Shown piece by piece: positions 53,362-63,400 of a DNA stretch of 64,000 bases (the stretch's first letter is position 1; every line of letters begins with the position of its first letter). A program made the position numbers and the translations under genes. This stretch comes from Halobacteria archaeon AArc-dxtr1 (GTDB taxonomy: Archaea > Halobacteriota > Halobacteria > Halobacteriales > Natrialbaceae): positions 143,367 through 207,366 of the forward strand of contig JAOPJY010000003.1 in NCBI GenBank assembly GCA_025517425.1, read 5' to 3'. Under the pieces are notes generated by a model. It saw only the letters and a program-made list of their open reading frames with translations. It did no database searches and had not been told where the DNA came from.

Positions 53362-54447
53362 TCAGTCGTCGCTCACGACCGGGACGCTGGCCCGACACTG
53401 CAATCGATCTAAGTCGGCGACAAACGCCTCGAGCATTGACCGGGTGACGTGGGGCATACAGACGATCCGCATCTCACCGCTTCCAGTCCGCGAGAGGCGC
53501 CACCCCTCGCGGCGCAACGCCTCGAACGTCGGTGCGGGGACGTCCGCGGCCACGAGCGGAAGCGTGGGCGTGACGACCTCGAAGCCCCGGGCTGCGAGCG
53601 CGTCGGCCAGCCAGTCGGCATTGCGCTGGGCGCGTCGGTACTGTCGGCGGTAGCCGTCGGGCCAGAGCGCCTCCATCGCGGCGACGGCGCTCGCGACGCC
53701 GGCACCGGAGCGCGTTCCGGTGAGCGTCACCTGGGCGGTCGACTCCAGGTACGGCGTCTGAATTGAGAGCGTCGAGAGAAGCTTCTCGCTGCGTGCCAAT
53801 AGCCCGCCGGCGGGGACCGCGGCCCGCCCCATCTTGTGGGGATCGATCGCCATCGTGTCGACCGGGGCGTGTGCGAAGCTCCACTCGTGGTCGGTAAACG
53901 GGAGCACGAAGCCGCCCCAGGCGGCATCGACGTGGAGGAGGGCGTCGACCTCCCGGGCGATTTCGCCGAGTTCGGGGATCGGATCGACCCGGCCGTACTC
54001 GGTCGAACCCGCGACGCCGACGACCGCGGCGGTGTCGTCGTCGACGCAGCGCCGGACTCCCTCGAGGTCGACCCGGTGGTCTTCGTCGGTGGGCGCGATT
54101 CGTAGTTCGACCCCGAGGACGTTCGCCGCCTTTCGGAAGCTGAAGTGGCCTGACTCGGGGAGGACGACGTTTGGAGCGTGCGTCTCGGCTCGTTCGCGAG
54201 CGATTCGAACCGCCTGAATGTTCGCTTCGGTTCCGCCGCTTGCGACGTAGCCGGCGGGCTCCTCGAGGCCGACGATCTCGCCGAGGGCGGAGACGGCCTC
54301 CTCTTCGAGCGTGGCGACCGTCGGGTACGTACCCGGATCGCCGGGGTTGGTTGCGAGGAATCGTTCTGCCGCCTCGCGTGCGGCCGGGTGCGGCTCGGTA
54401 CACATCGAGGACAGCACCCGGTCGAACGCCTGCGGCTCTCCCTGCAT
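53362..54447 (-). CDS. mfnA: MfnA, tyrosine/aspartate decarboxylase (PLP)
   Basis: 361-residue group II PLP decarboxylase. Key features are [19 protein letters not shown] (cofactor phosphate loop), [16 protein letters not shown] and the Schiff-base Lys205 in [18 protein letters not shown]. In methanogens it decarboxylates tyrosine for methanofuran; in haloarchaea, which lack methanofuran, the likely role is aspartate to beta-alanine for pantothenate and CoA. That assignment is inference from family knowledge. CoaBC at the left edge uses the downstream product. Confidence 0.93.
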   Translation of the reverse strand: MQGEPQAFDRVLSSMCTEPHPAAREAAERFLATNPGDPGTYPTVATLEEEAVSALGEIVGLEEPAGYVASGGTEANIQAVRIARERAETHAPNVVLPESGHFSFRKAANVLGVELRIAPTDEDHRVDLEGVRRCVDDDTAAVVGVAGSTEYGRVDPIPELGEIAREVDALLHVDAAWGGFVLPFTDHEWSFAHAPVDTMAIDPHKMGRAAVPAGGLLARSEKLLSTLSIQTPYLESTAQVTLTGTRSGAGVASAVAAMEALWPDGYRRQYRRAQRNADWLADALAARGFEVVTPTLPLVAADVPAPTFEALRREGWRLSRTGSGEMRIVCMPHVTRSMLEAFVADLDRLQCRASVPVVSDD

Positions 54448-54598
54448 ATCAGATGGCCACGGGCGTCATCGGCTTAGTGGTTGCGTTTGTCCGAGACGAG
54501 AGCGAGAGGCGACTGCACTGTCGTTTTGGCCGTCTACGCATCGCGTCAATAGGGCCAACAGCGACGAGTATCACATCGAGATGACACTCAGCCGCAGT

Positions 54599-54607
54599 GA
54601 TTATATG
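54599..54607 (+). promoter_or_regulatory. TATA box and ribosome site of the acidic membrane protein gene
   Basis: GATTATATG is centred about 26 nt before ATG 54629, and GGAGG occurs at 54620-54624. Either fixes the ATG at 54629 in preference to the in-frame ATG at 54605. Confidence 0.5.
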
Positions 54608-54628
54608 AGTCGTCTGTGTGGAGGTTGT

Positions 54629-55423
54629 ATGGAGCTTTCGAACGCGATCAAGTGGACAGTGATCAACCGAGTGGTGACGATTGGAGCGCTGCTAGCCGCG
54701 ACTGGGATCGTCGTTCTCGGATTCGTCCTCGGCTTCTGGGGGTCGATCGAACTCCTGATCGACGATCCGCTGGATCCGGGGCCGGCGGTTGAGGAGGCGA
54801 ATCCGATTATCACGCTGGTCGGTCTGGTCGCCGGATTCCTCGTCTGGCAGGTCGGAAAGACCTACGCGTTCTTCCGGACGCTTCCGCGGGCATCCGGCCG
54901 GCGAGCGGCCGCTGAGTTCGACCACGAACGCGTCAAAAGTGGGGTGCTCGACGGACTCGACGATCGACTCACCCAGATCGAGGAGGACCTCGCCGAGACC
55001 AAACGCAGCGTTCACGAGTTAAAACGCGCCGAGCACGCCGCCGCCTTCGACGAGGGAGACCTGCTGGCCGCCGGACGCGAAGACAGCGCGACCGCAGCCG
55101 ACGAGTCGGGTCAGCCAGACGAACACACGGACTCGTTCACGTTCGGAGCGGAGGGAGAAGGCGACAGCGAAGGCGATAACGGAGTCCAGGAGGAAGCTAA
55201 TGGCTCGTTCGAGTCCGGTGCCGACGACGATCCGTTTAGCTCAGCAGAGACAGTTCGACCAGTCGGCGACGAGTCCGCAGAGACCGGTGGGTCGTCGGTT
55301 GGGGATGACGACGCCTTCGATTCCGACGCGGATGAATCGGGCTCGAAAGCAGGGGATGATCCGTTTACGTCTGCCGAAGACGATCCCCTCGCGTCCAACG
55401 ATGACGACGATCCGCTGGCCTGA
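54629..55423 (+). CDS. Membrane protein with coiled coil and acidic repeat tail
   Basis: 264 residues from ATG 54629 (MELSNAIKWTVINRV). Two N-terminal helices (VTIGALLAATGIVVLGFVLGFWGSI and IITLVGLVAGFLVWQVGKTY) are followed by a short coiled coil (LDDRLTQIEEDLAETKRSVHELKRAE) and about 130 extremely acidic residues with repeated DDPF/DDPLA units (DDDPFSSAE, GDDPFTSAEDDPLA, DDDDPLA). It resembles haloarchaeal proteins of unknown function. The tail may organise cytosolic partners at the membrane. Confidence 0.72.
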   Translation: MELSNAIKWTVINRVVTIGALLAATGIVVLGFVLGFWGSIELLIDDPLDPGPAVEEANPIITLVGLVAGFLVWQVGKTYAFFRTLPRASGRRAAAEFDHERVKSGVLDGLDDRLTQIEEDLAETKRSVHELKRAEHAAAFDEGDLLAAGREDSATAADESGQPDEHTDSFTFGAEGEGDSEGDNGVQEEANGSFESGADDDPFSSAETVRPVGDESAETGGSSVGDDDAFDSDADESGSKAGDDPFTSAEDDPLASNDDDDPLA

Positions 55424-55442
55424 CCTCGAGGCCAGATAGCGC

Positions 55443-56339
55443 TCAGACCTCGATGATGTCGTCGTCCGGTGCTTCGGGGACGGAAAGCGTTCCGGTGAGC
55501 GACGTGACGCCGGTTCCACCGATCCTGACCGGGTCGTCGATCTGCACCCGGACGGTTCCGGGTCGGTCGACGTAGTGGCCCTGTTCGACGCGACACTCCT
55601 GTGGGAACGGATCGAATGCCTCGTACTGTTTTAGATAGGCGCCGACCGCACCGCTTGCCGTCCCCGTCACCGGGTCTTCGGGAACGCCGGCGCCGGGAAC
55701 GAAGGTGCGACCGTGAAGCGTCGCGTCCCCTGCGAGTGTATCGAACGTAAAGAGGTAGATGCCGGCCGCGTCGACCGCCTCTGCGAGCGTCTCGATCGCC
55801 GCCAGATCCGGCTCGGCGCCGCCGACGTCAGAGAGGTAGGTGATCGGAACCAGCAGGAAGGGGAGTCCAGTCGACGCGACCGCGAGCGGCAGGTCCGCGC
55901 TCGGGCCGCGAAGCGCGGTTCTGTCGACGCCTAAGGACTCTGCCACGCGGTCGTAGTCAATGTCGACCTCACGGATCGTCGGCTCGTCCTGGCTCATCCA
56001 GACCGTCCCGTCTGGGTCGACCTCCACGTCGAGAACGCCGGCGTTCGTTTCTACGGTCGTCGTTCCGGCCACCTCTCCCGCTTCGTGGAGGTGGGCGAAC
56101 GTACCGATCGTCGCGTGTCCGCAGCAATCGACCTCAGTAGTCGGCGTGAAGTACCGGAGCCGGCGGTCGGCGACGTCGCTCTCGCGGACGAACGCGGTCT
56201 CGCTGACCGCCAGTTCGCTCGCGATCGCCTGCATCTGGTCGGCCGAGAGACCGTCGGCGTCGGGGACGACCCCCGCTGGATTCCCGGCGAGCGGTTCGTC
56301 GGCGAACGCGTCGACCTGTCGGACGCGGATGGGCTGCAT
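55443..56339 (-). CDS. PhzF family isomerase-like protein
   Basis: 298 residues from ATG 56337-56339 (MQPIRVRQVDAFADEPLAGNPAGVV). The PhzF fold is a pseudo-twofold diaminopimelate-epimerase-like protein; the catalytic Glu sits in ELAVSETAFVRE, and the second half has the GxPEDPVTGTASGAVGAYL signature. Substrates of most family members are unknown. Length is normal. Nothing in the neighbourhood suggests phenazine synthesis. Confidence 0.9.
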   Translation of the reverse strand: MQPIRVRQVDAFADEPLAGNPAGVVPDADGLSADQMQAIASELAVSETAFVRESDVADRRLRYFTPTTEVDCCGHATIGTFAHLHEAGEVAGTTTVETNAGVLDVEVDPDGTVWMSQDEPTIREVDIDYDRVAESLGVDRTALRGPSADLPLAVASTGLPFLLVPITYLSDVGGAEPDLAAIETLAEAVDAAGIYLFTFDTLAGDATLHGRTFVPGAGVPEDPVTGTASGAVGAYLKQYEAFDPFPQECRVEQGHYVDRPGTVRVQIDDPVRIGGTGVTSLTGTLSVPEAPDDDIIEV

Positions 56340-56437
56340 ACGGTGTCGGTCGGCCGAGCGCGGTATCAATCCTCGGTCCGAAGCCGCGGTCGGGAGTGAA
56401 CGCGACGGGTGCGCGCTCGTCACGTCCGCCAACCGGA

Positions 56438-57883
56438 TCAGTCGTCGCTTGCGGCGCGATCGGCGGCGTCCGGTTCGTCGTCGAACGTCGGGATTTCCGC
56501 CGAGTCGTGGGTACCCACCGGCGGCAGGTTGACGTCGGCGGCAGGCGAGGCGTCGAGGTCAGTTTCGCCCGACAGCGTCCGCATCTCGCCGTCGTCGCTC
56601 GTCTCTCGTGCGTCCTGGTCGATCCGCATCGAACAGAACTCGACGCCACACATCGAGCAAAAGCGCGCTTCCTTGTAGTTGTCCCCGGGCAGCGTCTGGT
56701 CGTGGTACTCGCGGGCGCGCTCGGGATCGAGCGCGAGCGCGAACTGCTCGCGCCAGTCGAAGGCATAGCGTGCCTCAGAGAGGGCGTCGTCCCAGTCGCG
56801 GGCGCCGGGGAGGCCGTTGGCGACGTCGCCGGCGTGGGCTGCGATCCGGTAGGCTGCGAGGCCGTCACGGACGTCTGCTTCCTCGGGGAGCCCCAGGTGC
56901 TCTTTGGGGGTGACGTAACAGAGCATCGCCGCGCCCTCCTGGGCGGCGATGGCCGCGCCGATCGCGCTCGTGATGTGGTCGTAGCCGGGTGCGATGTCGG
57001 TCACGAGCGGCCCGAGGACGTAGAACGGCGCACCGTTGCAGACCTCGCGCTGGCGCTCGACGTTCTTGGCGATGCGGTCCATCGGGACGTGGCCCGGTCC
57101 CTCGACCATGACCTGGACGCCGCGGTCTTGGGCGATTCGGGTGAGCTCGCCTAACGTGTCGAGTTCGGCATACTGGGCCTCGTCGCAGGCGTCGGCCAGC
57201 GAGCCGGGCCGGAGACTGTCTCCGAGACTGAAGGTGACGTCTTGCTCGACGAAGATTTCGCAGATCTCGTCGTAGACCTGGAACAGGGGATTCTGCTCGC
57301 CGTGTGCTTCCATCCATTTTGCCATGATCGAGCCGCCGCGGGAGACGATTCCCGTCGTCCGGCCGTCGGTCAGGGGCAGGTGTTCGGCGAGGATGCCGGC
57401 GTGGATCGTCATGTAGTCGACGCCCTGCTCGGCTTGCTTCTCGATGACGTCGAGCAGCAGGTCGGTGGTGAGGTCCTCGGGACTGCCGGCCCGCTTGACG
57501 GCCTCGTAGAGGGGGACGGTGCCGATCGGTACCGGCGAGTGCTCGACGTTGGCCTCGCGGATCTCGTCCAAGTCGCTTCCCGTCCCGAGGTCCATCACCG
57601 TGTCGGCGCCGTGGTGGACCGCAGTGTGGAGCTTCCGCAGTTCGGTCTCGATATCGCTGGTCTCGGCACTGTTGCCGATGTTCGCGTTGACCTTCGTCGA
57701 GAACGCCTCGCCGATGATCATCGGGTCGAGCGTCCCGTGGTTGCGGTTGGCCGGGATAACGGCTGTTCCCTCGGCAACCTGCTCGCGAACGAACTCCGGG
57801 TCGCGGTTCTCTCGCTCGGCGACTCGCTCCATCTCGGACGTGACGACCCCGTCTCTGGCGGCCTGTCGCTGCGTTTGTGCCAT
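56438..57883 (-). CDS. thiC: ThiC, phosphomethylpyrimidine synthase
   Basis: 481-residue radical-SAM enzyme converting aminoimidazole ribotide to the hydroxymethylpyrimidine phosphate of thiamine. Landmarks are [72 protein letters not shown] and the C-terminal cluster motif [11 protein letters not shown]. Length is slightly greater than that of short archaeal forms because of an acidic tail. It is transcribed alone from a promoter overlapped by a 26-bp palindrome; no TPP riboswitch is visible in the leader, which is only a few bases long. Confidence 0.95.
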   Translation of the reverse strand: MAQTQRQAARDGVVTSEMERVAERENRDPEFVREQVAEGTAVIPANRNHGTLDPMIIGEAFSTKVNANIGNSAETSDIETELRKLHTAVHHGADTVMDLGTGSDLDEIREANVEHSPVPIGTVPLYEAVKRAGSPEDLTTDLLLDVIEKQAEQGVDYMTIHAGILAEHLPLTDGRTTGIVSRGGSIMAKWMEAHGEQNPLFQVYDEICEIFVEQDVTFSLGDSLRPGSLADACDEAQYAELDTLGELTRIAQDRGVQVMVEGPGHVPMDRIAKNVERQREVCNGAPFYVLGPLVTDIAPGYDHITSAIGAAIAAQEGAAMLCYVTPKEHLGLPEEADVRDGLAAYRIAAHAGDVANGLPGARDWDDALSEARYAFDWREQFALALDPERAREYHDQTLPGDNYKEARFCSMCGVEFCSMRIDQDARETSDDGEMRTLSGETDLDASPAADVNLPPVGTHDSAEIPTFDDEPDAADRAASDD

Positions 57884-57885
57884 CG

Positions 57886-57911
57886 ATAACTAGATAATAT
57901 TATCCAGTTAT
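57886..57911. promoter_or_regulatory. 26-bp near-perfect palindrome at the thiC promoter
   Basis: The left arm ATAACTAGATAAT and the reverse complement of the right arm (ATAACTGGATAAT) differ at one position. The element lies between the thiC start codon (57881-57883, two bases away) and a TATA box (57908-57916), so a bound protein would block transcription start. A thiamine-responsive repressor of the archaeal ThiR type is a reasonable candidate. Confidence 0.75.
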
Positions 57912-57988
57912 AAACCTGCCGTCACGCCGACGAAGTCACCTGACTTAAGACCGGCGCGTCCCTGTCTCTCGACAGGTGGCCACGAGCA

Positions 57989-58684
57989 ATGTCCGATCTG
58001 CCGGAGGATTTCAAGTGTACCGTGACGAACTGGGAGTACATCTACGGGCTCTGCCGGGACGTCAGCGAGGACGTTCGCCGCGACGAGTTCGAGCCAGACG
58101 TCGTCGTCGCGCTGGCTCGCGGCGGCTGGTTCGCCGGGCGGTGTCTCTGTGACTTCCTCGGACTCGACGACCTGACCAGCCTGAAGATGGAGCACTACGT
58201 CGGCGCCGCCGAGAAAAGCAGCGAGCCACAGATTCGGTACCCGATGCCAGAGGGGACCGTCGAGGGAAAGAACGTCTTGATCATCGACGACATCGCCGAC
58301 ACCGGCGGCTCGATCGAGCGCGCCGAGGAGTACGTCACCGACCGCGGTGCCGACAGCGTCCGCACCGCGACCCTCCAGTTACTCGGCACCAGTGAGTTCG
58401 AGCCCGACTACGTCGGCGAGCGACTGTCGGAGTGGGCATGGGTCGTCTACCCCTGGAACTTCATCGAGGACATGATCGACCTGATCTCGGGCGTGATGGA
58501 CGAAGCAGATCAGGAGACGTTTACCCTCGAGGACGTCAGACACTATCTCGACGCGTTCCACGAGATCGAGCGCATCGAGATGGAGATCGCCCAGCCAAAT
58601 CGTATGCGCGAGGTCCTCACGGAGATGGAGCGCCGGGACGTCATCGAGATGACCGCGCCTGGCGAATGGCGCCTCGTCGAATAG
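57989..58684 (+). CDS. Phosphoribosyltransferase with C-terminal extension
   Basis: 231 residues. The type I PRTase core has VVVALARGGWFAGRCLCDFL and the PRPP-binding loop VLIIDDIADTGGSIERA. It resembles the Gpt/xanthine-guanine-type group used for purine salvage in archaea. After the core (about 160) there is a 70-residue helical extension ending in EMERRDVIEMTAPGEWRLVE that resembles a winged helix, so DNA binding is conceivable. The base specificity cannot be read from sequence. Divergent from thiC, 105 bp apart. Confidence 0.85.
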   Translation: MSDLPEDFKCTVTNWEYIYGLCRDVSEDVRRDEFEPDVVVALARGGWFAGRCLCDFLGLDDLTSLKMEHYVGAAEKSSEPQIRYPMPEGTVEGKNVLIIDDIADTGGSIERAEEYVTDRGADSVRTATLQLLGTSEFEPDYVGERLSEWAWVVYPWNFIEDMIDLISGVMDEADQETFTLEDVRHYLDAFHEIERIEMEIAQPNRMREVLTEMERRDVIEMTAPGEWRLVE

Positions 58685-58726
58685 CCCCGCGTTTTTTACG
58701 GCCGGCGGCGTCCGTCACTCACCGGA

Positions 58727-59380
58727 ATGACGCGCTATCGCGCTCCATCTCGACTCCGCTCGCGACGCGCCCACCTCGCCGGAACCGGCGCACTCCTCGC
58801 GAGCGCCGTGCTCGCCGGCTGTGCCGACGCGGACGGTACTGACGACGCCGACTCGTCCGTCGATGACCCCGACAACGGAGGCGCTGGCGACGCCGAATCC
58901 GCCGACGGCGACGGCGGCACCGATGCCCAATCCGCCGACGGTGGAGACAATTCCGAATCGGACGACGCGGACGGCGCATCCGTCCACGACGAGTACGAAA
59001 CCACCGACGTACGCGTGTTATCCGCTGAAGGCGACGAGTTGGGCTCCGTGACCGCGGCGATCGCCGACACGCCACACCTCCGTCGAACTGGCTTGAGCGA
59101 GACGCCGTCGCTGCCGGTAGATCGAGGAATGCTGTTCGTCTACGGCGAGTCCGGCCAGCGTACGTTCGTCATGCGCGAGATGGACTTCGGGATCGACATC
59201 GTCTACGCCGACGCGGACGGCACGATCACCGAGATCCACCACGCGCCCGAGCCGGAGCCCGACGAGGACGGCGCCGATCAGCGCTACCCTGGCACCGGTC
59301 AGTACGTCCTCGAAGTCGGCTACGAGTGGACTGCCGACCGCGATATCGAGGCGGGCGACGTACTCTCGTTCGAACTGTGA
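58727..59380 (+). CDS. DUF192 lipoprotein
   Basis: 217 residues. An arginine-rich N-terminus with a hydrophobic segment and lipobox VLAGC leads to an Asp/Gly/Ser linker of about 60 residues, then a DUF192 domain (about 95-217): VTAAIADTPHLRRTGLSETPSLPVDRGMLFVYGESGQRTFVMREMDFGIDIVYADADGTI...GTGQYVLEVGYEWTADRDIEAGD. DUF192 domains are exported proteins of unknown role, sometimes linked to carbohydrate metabolism. Convergent with scpA, three bases apart. Confidence 0.88.
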   Translation: MTRYRAPSRLRSRRAHLAGTGALLASAVLAGCADADGTDDADSSVDDPDNGGAGDAESADGDGGTDAQSADGGDNSESDDADGASVHDEYETTDVRVLSAEGDELGSVTAAIADTPHLRRTGLSETPSLPVDRGMLFVYGESGQRTFVMREMDFGIDIVYADADGTITEIHHAPEPEPDEDGADQRYPGTGQYVLEVGYEWTADRDIEAGDVLSFEL

Positions 59381-59383
59381 GCG

Positions 59384-60412
59384 TCAGTCCGCGATCGCTT
59401 CCTCGGCCTCTGCATCGACGCTCGGGCGCTGGACCCAGAGATCGCCGAACAGCTCGTCCTGCTCTAAGACGATCCGCCCGCGATGGGCCAGAAAGAGTAA
59501 GGCGAGGTAGGTCATCACCCGGGAGCCGCCGACCCCCTCAATTTCGGCGTACAGGACTTCCTCACGCCCGTTTCCGTACTGGGTTTCGAGCGCTGCCTCG
59601 ACGTCGTCGATCACGACTTCGATATCTTCCTCGTGGGTCGTGTGAGTGACGTCGTCGGCCGTCGGCTCGTGGTCGATCCGTCGGTCGTCGTCGGCGTGGT
59701 AGGACAGCTCCTGCACGCCGCGATCGAACCCCGTCGGCGACCCACTCGTGTCATAGCTCCGGGACTCCTTCCACCAGGTTCCCCGTTCTGCCTCCCGAAG
59801 CTCCCGGACGAGTTCGTCTAAGGTCTCCGGCTTCCCACGGGCGTGCTTTCGCTCGAGCCGGCGGTCCATTTCGGCTTCCAGACTCTCGACGGGGTCGAAG
59901 CCGTCGTCTTCCGGCGGCGCCATCGCCCCGTCGTCGGCAAAGGGCGCCTCCCACGGCGGCAGCTCCTCCGCTTCGGGCTCGTCCGGGGCGAACAGCTCGT
60001 CGCTTTTCATCCGGAGGAGCACGCTCGCGTAGAATAGCGCCCGTCCCGACGTGCGCAAGTCGGCATCGTCTAACGCTTCGAGGAACTTGTCGGTGACTCG
60101 GACGACGTCGATGTCCCAGGGGTCGATCTCGCCGTCTTTGGCGAGCTGGACCAGCAACTCGACCGGCTCGACGTCGTCCTCCTCGGAGTCGTCGCTCCCC
60201 TCCGTCGCGTCGATGTCGTCCTCGTCGAACGAGAGGACCGAACCACCCTCCGCCGATGATCCGTCCCGATCCGACCCCGGATGTGAACGCGATTCGTGGC
60301 CGGCGATCTGCAGCGGGATATCGTCGTCCGATTCTTCGCCGTCTCGCGGGTTACTTCGTTCCCCGCTCGCTTTCTCCGAGGCGCTTCGCGCCTCGCGCTC
60401 CTCGCTAGTCAC
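59384..60412 (-). CDS. scpA: ScpA, SMC-associated kleisin
   Basis: 342-residue kleisin that bridges the SMC head domains. Core sequence VELLVQLAKDGEIDPWDIDVVRVTDKFLEALDD, RALFYASVLLRMKSDELFAPDEPE and a C-terminal winged helix (VMTYLALLFLAHRGRIVLEQDELFGDLWV) are present. An acidic N-terminal extension of about 85 residues is typical of haloarchaea. GTG 60410-60412 (MTSEEREARS) overlaps the last codons of smc by eight bases; ATG 60433 would extend deeper into smc. Co-transcribed with smc. Confidence 0.88.
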   Translation of the reverse strand: MTSEEREARSASEKASGERSNPRDGEESDDDIPLQIAGHESRSHPGSDRDGSSAEGGSVLSFDEDDIDATEGSDDSEEDDVEPVELLVQLAKDGEIDPWDIDVVRVTDKFLEALDDADLRTSGRALFYASVLLRMKSDELFAPDEPEAEELPPWEAPFADDGAMAPPEDDGFDPVESLEAEMDRRLERKHARGKPETLDELVRELREAERGTWWKESRSYDTSGSPTGFDRGVQELSYHADDDRRIDHEPTADDVTHTTHEEDIEVVIDDVEAALETQYGNGREEVLYAEIEGVGGSRVMTYLALLFLAHRGRIVLEQDELFGDLWVQRPSVDAEAEEAIAD

Positions 60413-63400
60413 TAGCAGGCACCTCCGCCTCACCGCTCAAGTCGATCCCCGTCACGGCGCTTACGTTGTCCTGTTGCATCGTCACGCCGATCGCACGCTC
60501 GGAGCGATCGAGCATCGCCGTCCGGTGGGAGACGACGACGAACTGGGCGTCGCCGGCAAGCTCGTCGACCATCTCACCGACGCGCTCGGCGTTGACCGCG
60601 TCGAGGAAGGCGTCGATCTCGTCTAACGCGTAGAACGGCGCCGGGTTGTGCCGCTGGATCGCGAAAATAAAGGCGAGCGCGGTCAGGGATTTCTCGCCGC
60701 CAGACATCGCGTCCAGCCGCTGGATCGGCTTGTCGCCGGGCTGGGCCTTCATCGCCAGCCCGGCCTCGAAGGGGTCTTCTTCGTTCTCTAACTGGAGGGT
60801 GCCAGTTCCCTCCGAGAGCTGCTCGAAGATCTCGGTGAAGTGGGCGGCGATCGCCTCGTACGCCTCCATGAACGTCGCTTTCTTCTGGGTCTCGTACTGC
60901 TCGATCCGATCGCGGATGCCGTCTGCCTCCTCGACTAACGTGTCTCGGCCCTCCTCGAGCTGATCGAGGGCCGCTCGGACCTCGTCGTACTCGTCGATCG
61001 CGAGCATGTTCACCGGCTCTAACGCCTCCATGTCCGCCTCGAGCAGCTCGATCATCTGAGTGACGGTCTCGTGGTCGGGGACGTCTGCGGGATCGTATTC
61101 GCCGACCTCGGCCTCGAGGGACTCGATCTCCCACTCGAGGTCCGAGACGCGTTCGCGGGCGTTCTCGAGTTTGCTCTCGACGGCGTTCACACGATCCTGT
61201 TGCTGGTCACGGGCGCTCCGTGCTTCGGAGAGCTCCTCGCGAAGGTCGCCGCGGTCGTCTTTCAGTTCGGCGAGTTCTTCCTCGAGTTCCGCGACGGCCT
61301 CCCGGCGCTCTTCGAGGGACTCGCGCTTTTCGGCGATTTCATCTTCGCACTCCGCGATCCGCTCCTCGTGGTTGGCCTTGCGATTTTGGGCCTCCTCGAC
61401 GTCGTCGTGGAGGTCCTCGATCGCGTCCTCGGCGTACTGCTTTTCGAGGCCGAGCTCGTTCAGTCGCCCGTCGAGTTCGTCGATTCGGGACTCGCGTTCG
61501 GCGATCTCCTCGTCGATACGCTCGATCTCGGCGGTCAGCTCGGGAATCTTCGAGTCGGCGAGTTCGGCCTCGAGCTCGTCGATCTCGGTTTCGATCGCCT
61601 CGATCTCGGCCTGGGTCGCCTCGATCGCCTCCGAGAGCTCGCCCATGCGCTCGTCGACCGACTCACGCTCCTCGCGGAGCTCCTCGAGTTCCGCTTCCAG
61701 CGATTCGATCTCGGCGTCGGTCTGCTCGCGCCGATCGTCTATGCCCTCGATCTCGCTTTCGATCGACCGCACTTCGTCGGCCGCATCGGTCCGACGGTCG
61801 CGGGCGTCCTCGAGCCGGTCCTCGACCCCGCGAAGCTCCTCGCGAAGCTCCTCGCGCTCGTCTTGCAGGTCGGTGATCCGCTTCGCCACACGCTCGAGTT
61901 GTCCCTCGCCGCCGCCCGAGAAGGAGTACCGCGATCCCTTCCGGGAGCCCCCGGTCATCGCGCCCGACTTCTCGACAAGGTCGCCGTCGAGGGTGACCAT
62001 CCGGTAGTCGCCCATGTACGCCCGGGCAGTCTCGATGTCCTCGACGACCAGCGTGTCCCCGAGCACGTACGAGAAGATCCCGGCGTACTCCTGGTCGAAC
62101 TCGACGAGATCGTAGGCGAAACCGACGACGCCCGGATCCGAGGGCGCCGAGGGCAGGCCCCGCTCGCGCATCTTCGTGATCGGGAGGAAGGTCGCTCGGC
62201 CAGCGTTTCGCGACTTCAGGTACTCGATGCACTGTTGGCCGACCACGTCGTCGTCGACGACGACGTTGGCGAGCCGACCGCCGGCGGCGGTCTCGCAAGC
62301 CGTCGCGTACTCGCCGGGGACACTGCCCAGCTGGGCGACCGCGCCGTGAACCTTGTCGATCCCCGAGTTGAGGATCGTCGTCACCGCCCGACCGAACGAA
62401 GAGTCGCCGCTCTCGCCCGCATTGGCCTCGAGTTCGGCGTACTCCTGTTGTTTCGCCTGGATCTCGTCGTCGACCTCGTCCAGATCGCTCTGTAATCGGC
62501 GTTTCTCGGCTTTCAGGTCGTCGACGACAGCGGCGATATTCTCGCGGTTCGTCTCGGCCTTCTCGAGTTCGCGCTCTAAGTCGGCGCGCTCGTCGTCGAG
62601 CTCCGGGAGCGTCTCCCGTTTTGCTTCGATCGTCGCCTCGGTCTCTTCGATCGCGTTCGAGCGCCGGCGCGCTTCGTCTAACAGTCGGTCTTGCTCGCGC
62701 TGGTGGTCGTTCTTCTCGGTTTTGGCCTCCTCCAGAGCGGCCTTCCGATCCTGGAGTTCGGCTTTGACCTCGTCGTACTCGGTGTCGACCGACTCGATCT
62801 CCTCCTGGACGGCCTCGCGCTCGGCCTCGCGCTCCTGTATCTCGGCTTTGATCGAGGCCTTCTCGAGTTTCGCCTCGCGAATCTCGTCGTCGAGTTCGCC
62901 GACGCGCTCTTGCTTGCGATCTAGCTGGACGAACGCTTCGCGGCGATCCGCCTCGGCGGCCTCGATCTGCTCTTCGCTGGCCTCGATCCGGTCTTCGAGC
63001 CGTGAGATCTCGCCTTTGATCGACTCGATCTCACTTTTGATCTCGAGCTGCTCGTCCTCGCCCTTGCGCTCGATTTCGGCGTTTAGGTCCTCTAGGTCCT
63101 CCTCGAGTCTGACGACCCGCCCCTGTCGCTCGTCGAGTTCGCGCTGGCGCTCCTCGAGTTCGTCGGCCAGCTCGTCGACCGCCTCCGCGGCCTGCTCGCG
63201 CGCCTCGCGTTTCTCTTCTAACTCGCTTGCCTTCCGGTAGCCCTCGTACTCGTCCTTTTCGCGGCGGAGCCGTCGGTACCGCATCGCAGTCCGGCGCTCG
63301 TCGGCAAGTTGCTCGAGCCGGTCGCGCTTCTCGCCGATGCGCAGTTCGGCCTCGTCGATGCGCTCTTGGACGACCTCCAACTCCTCGAAGGCGTCTTCCT

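Noticed and set aside
57884-57988. TPP riboswitch upstream of thiC
   Set aside because: The leader would be only a few bases, with no room for the aptamer; the element is a DNA palindrome at the promoter.
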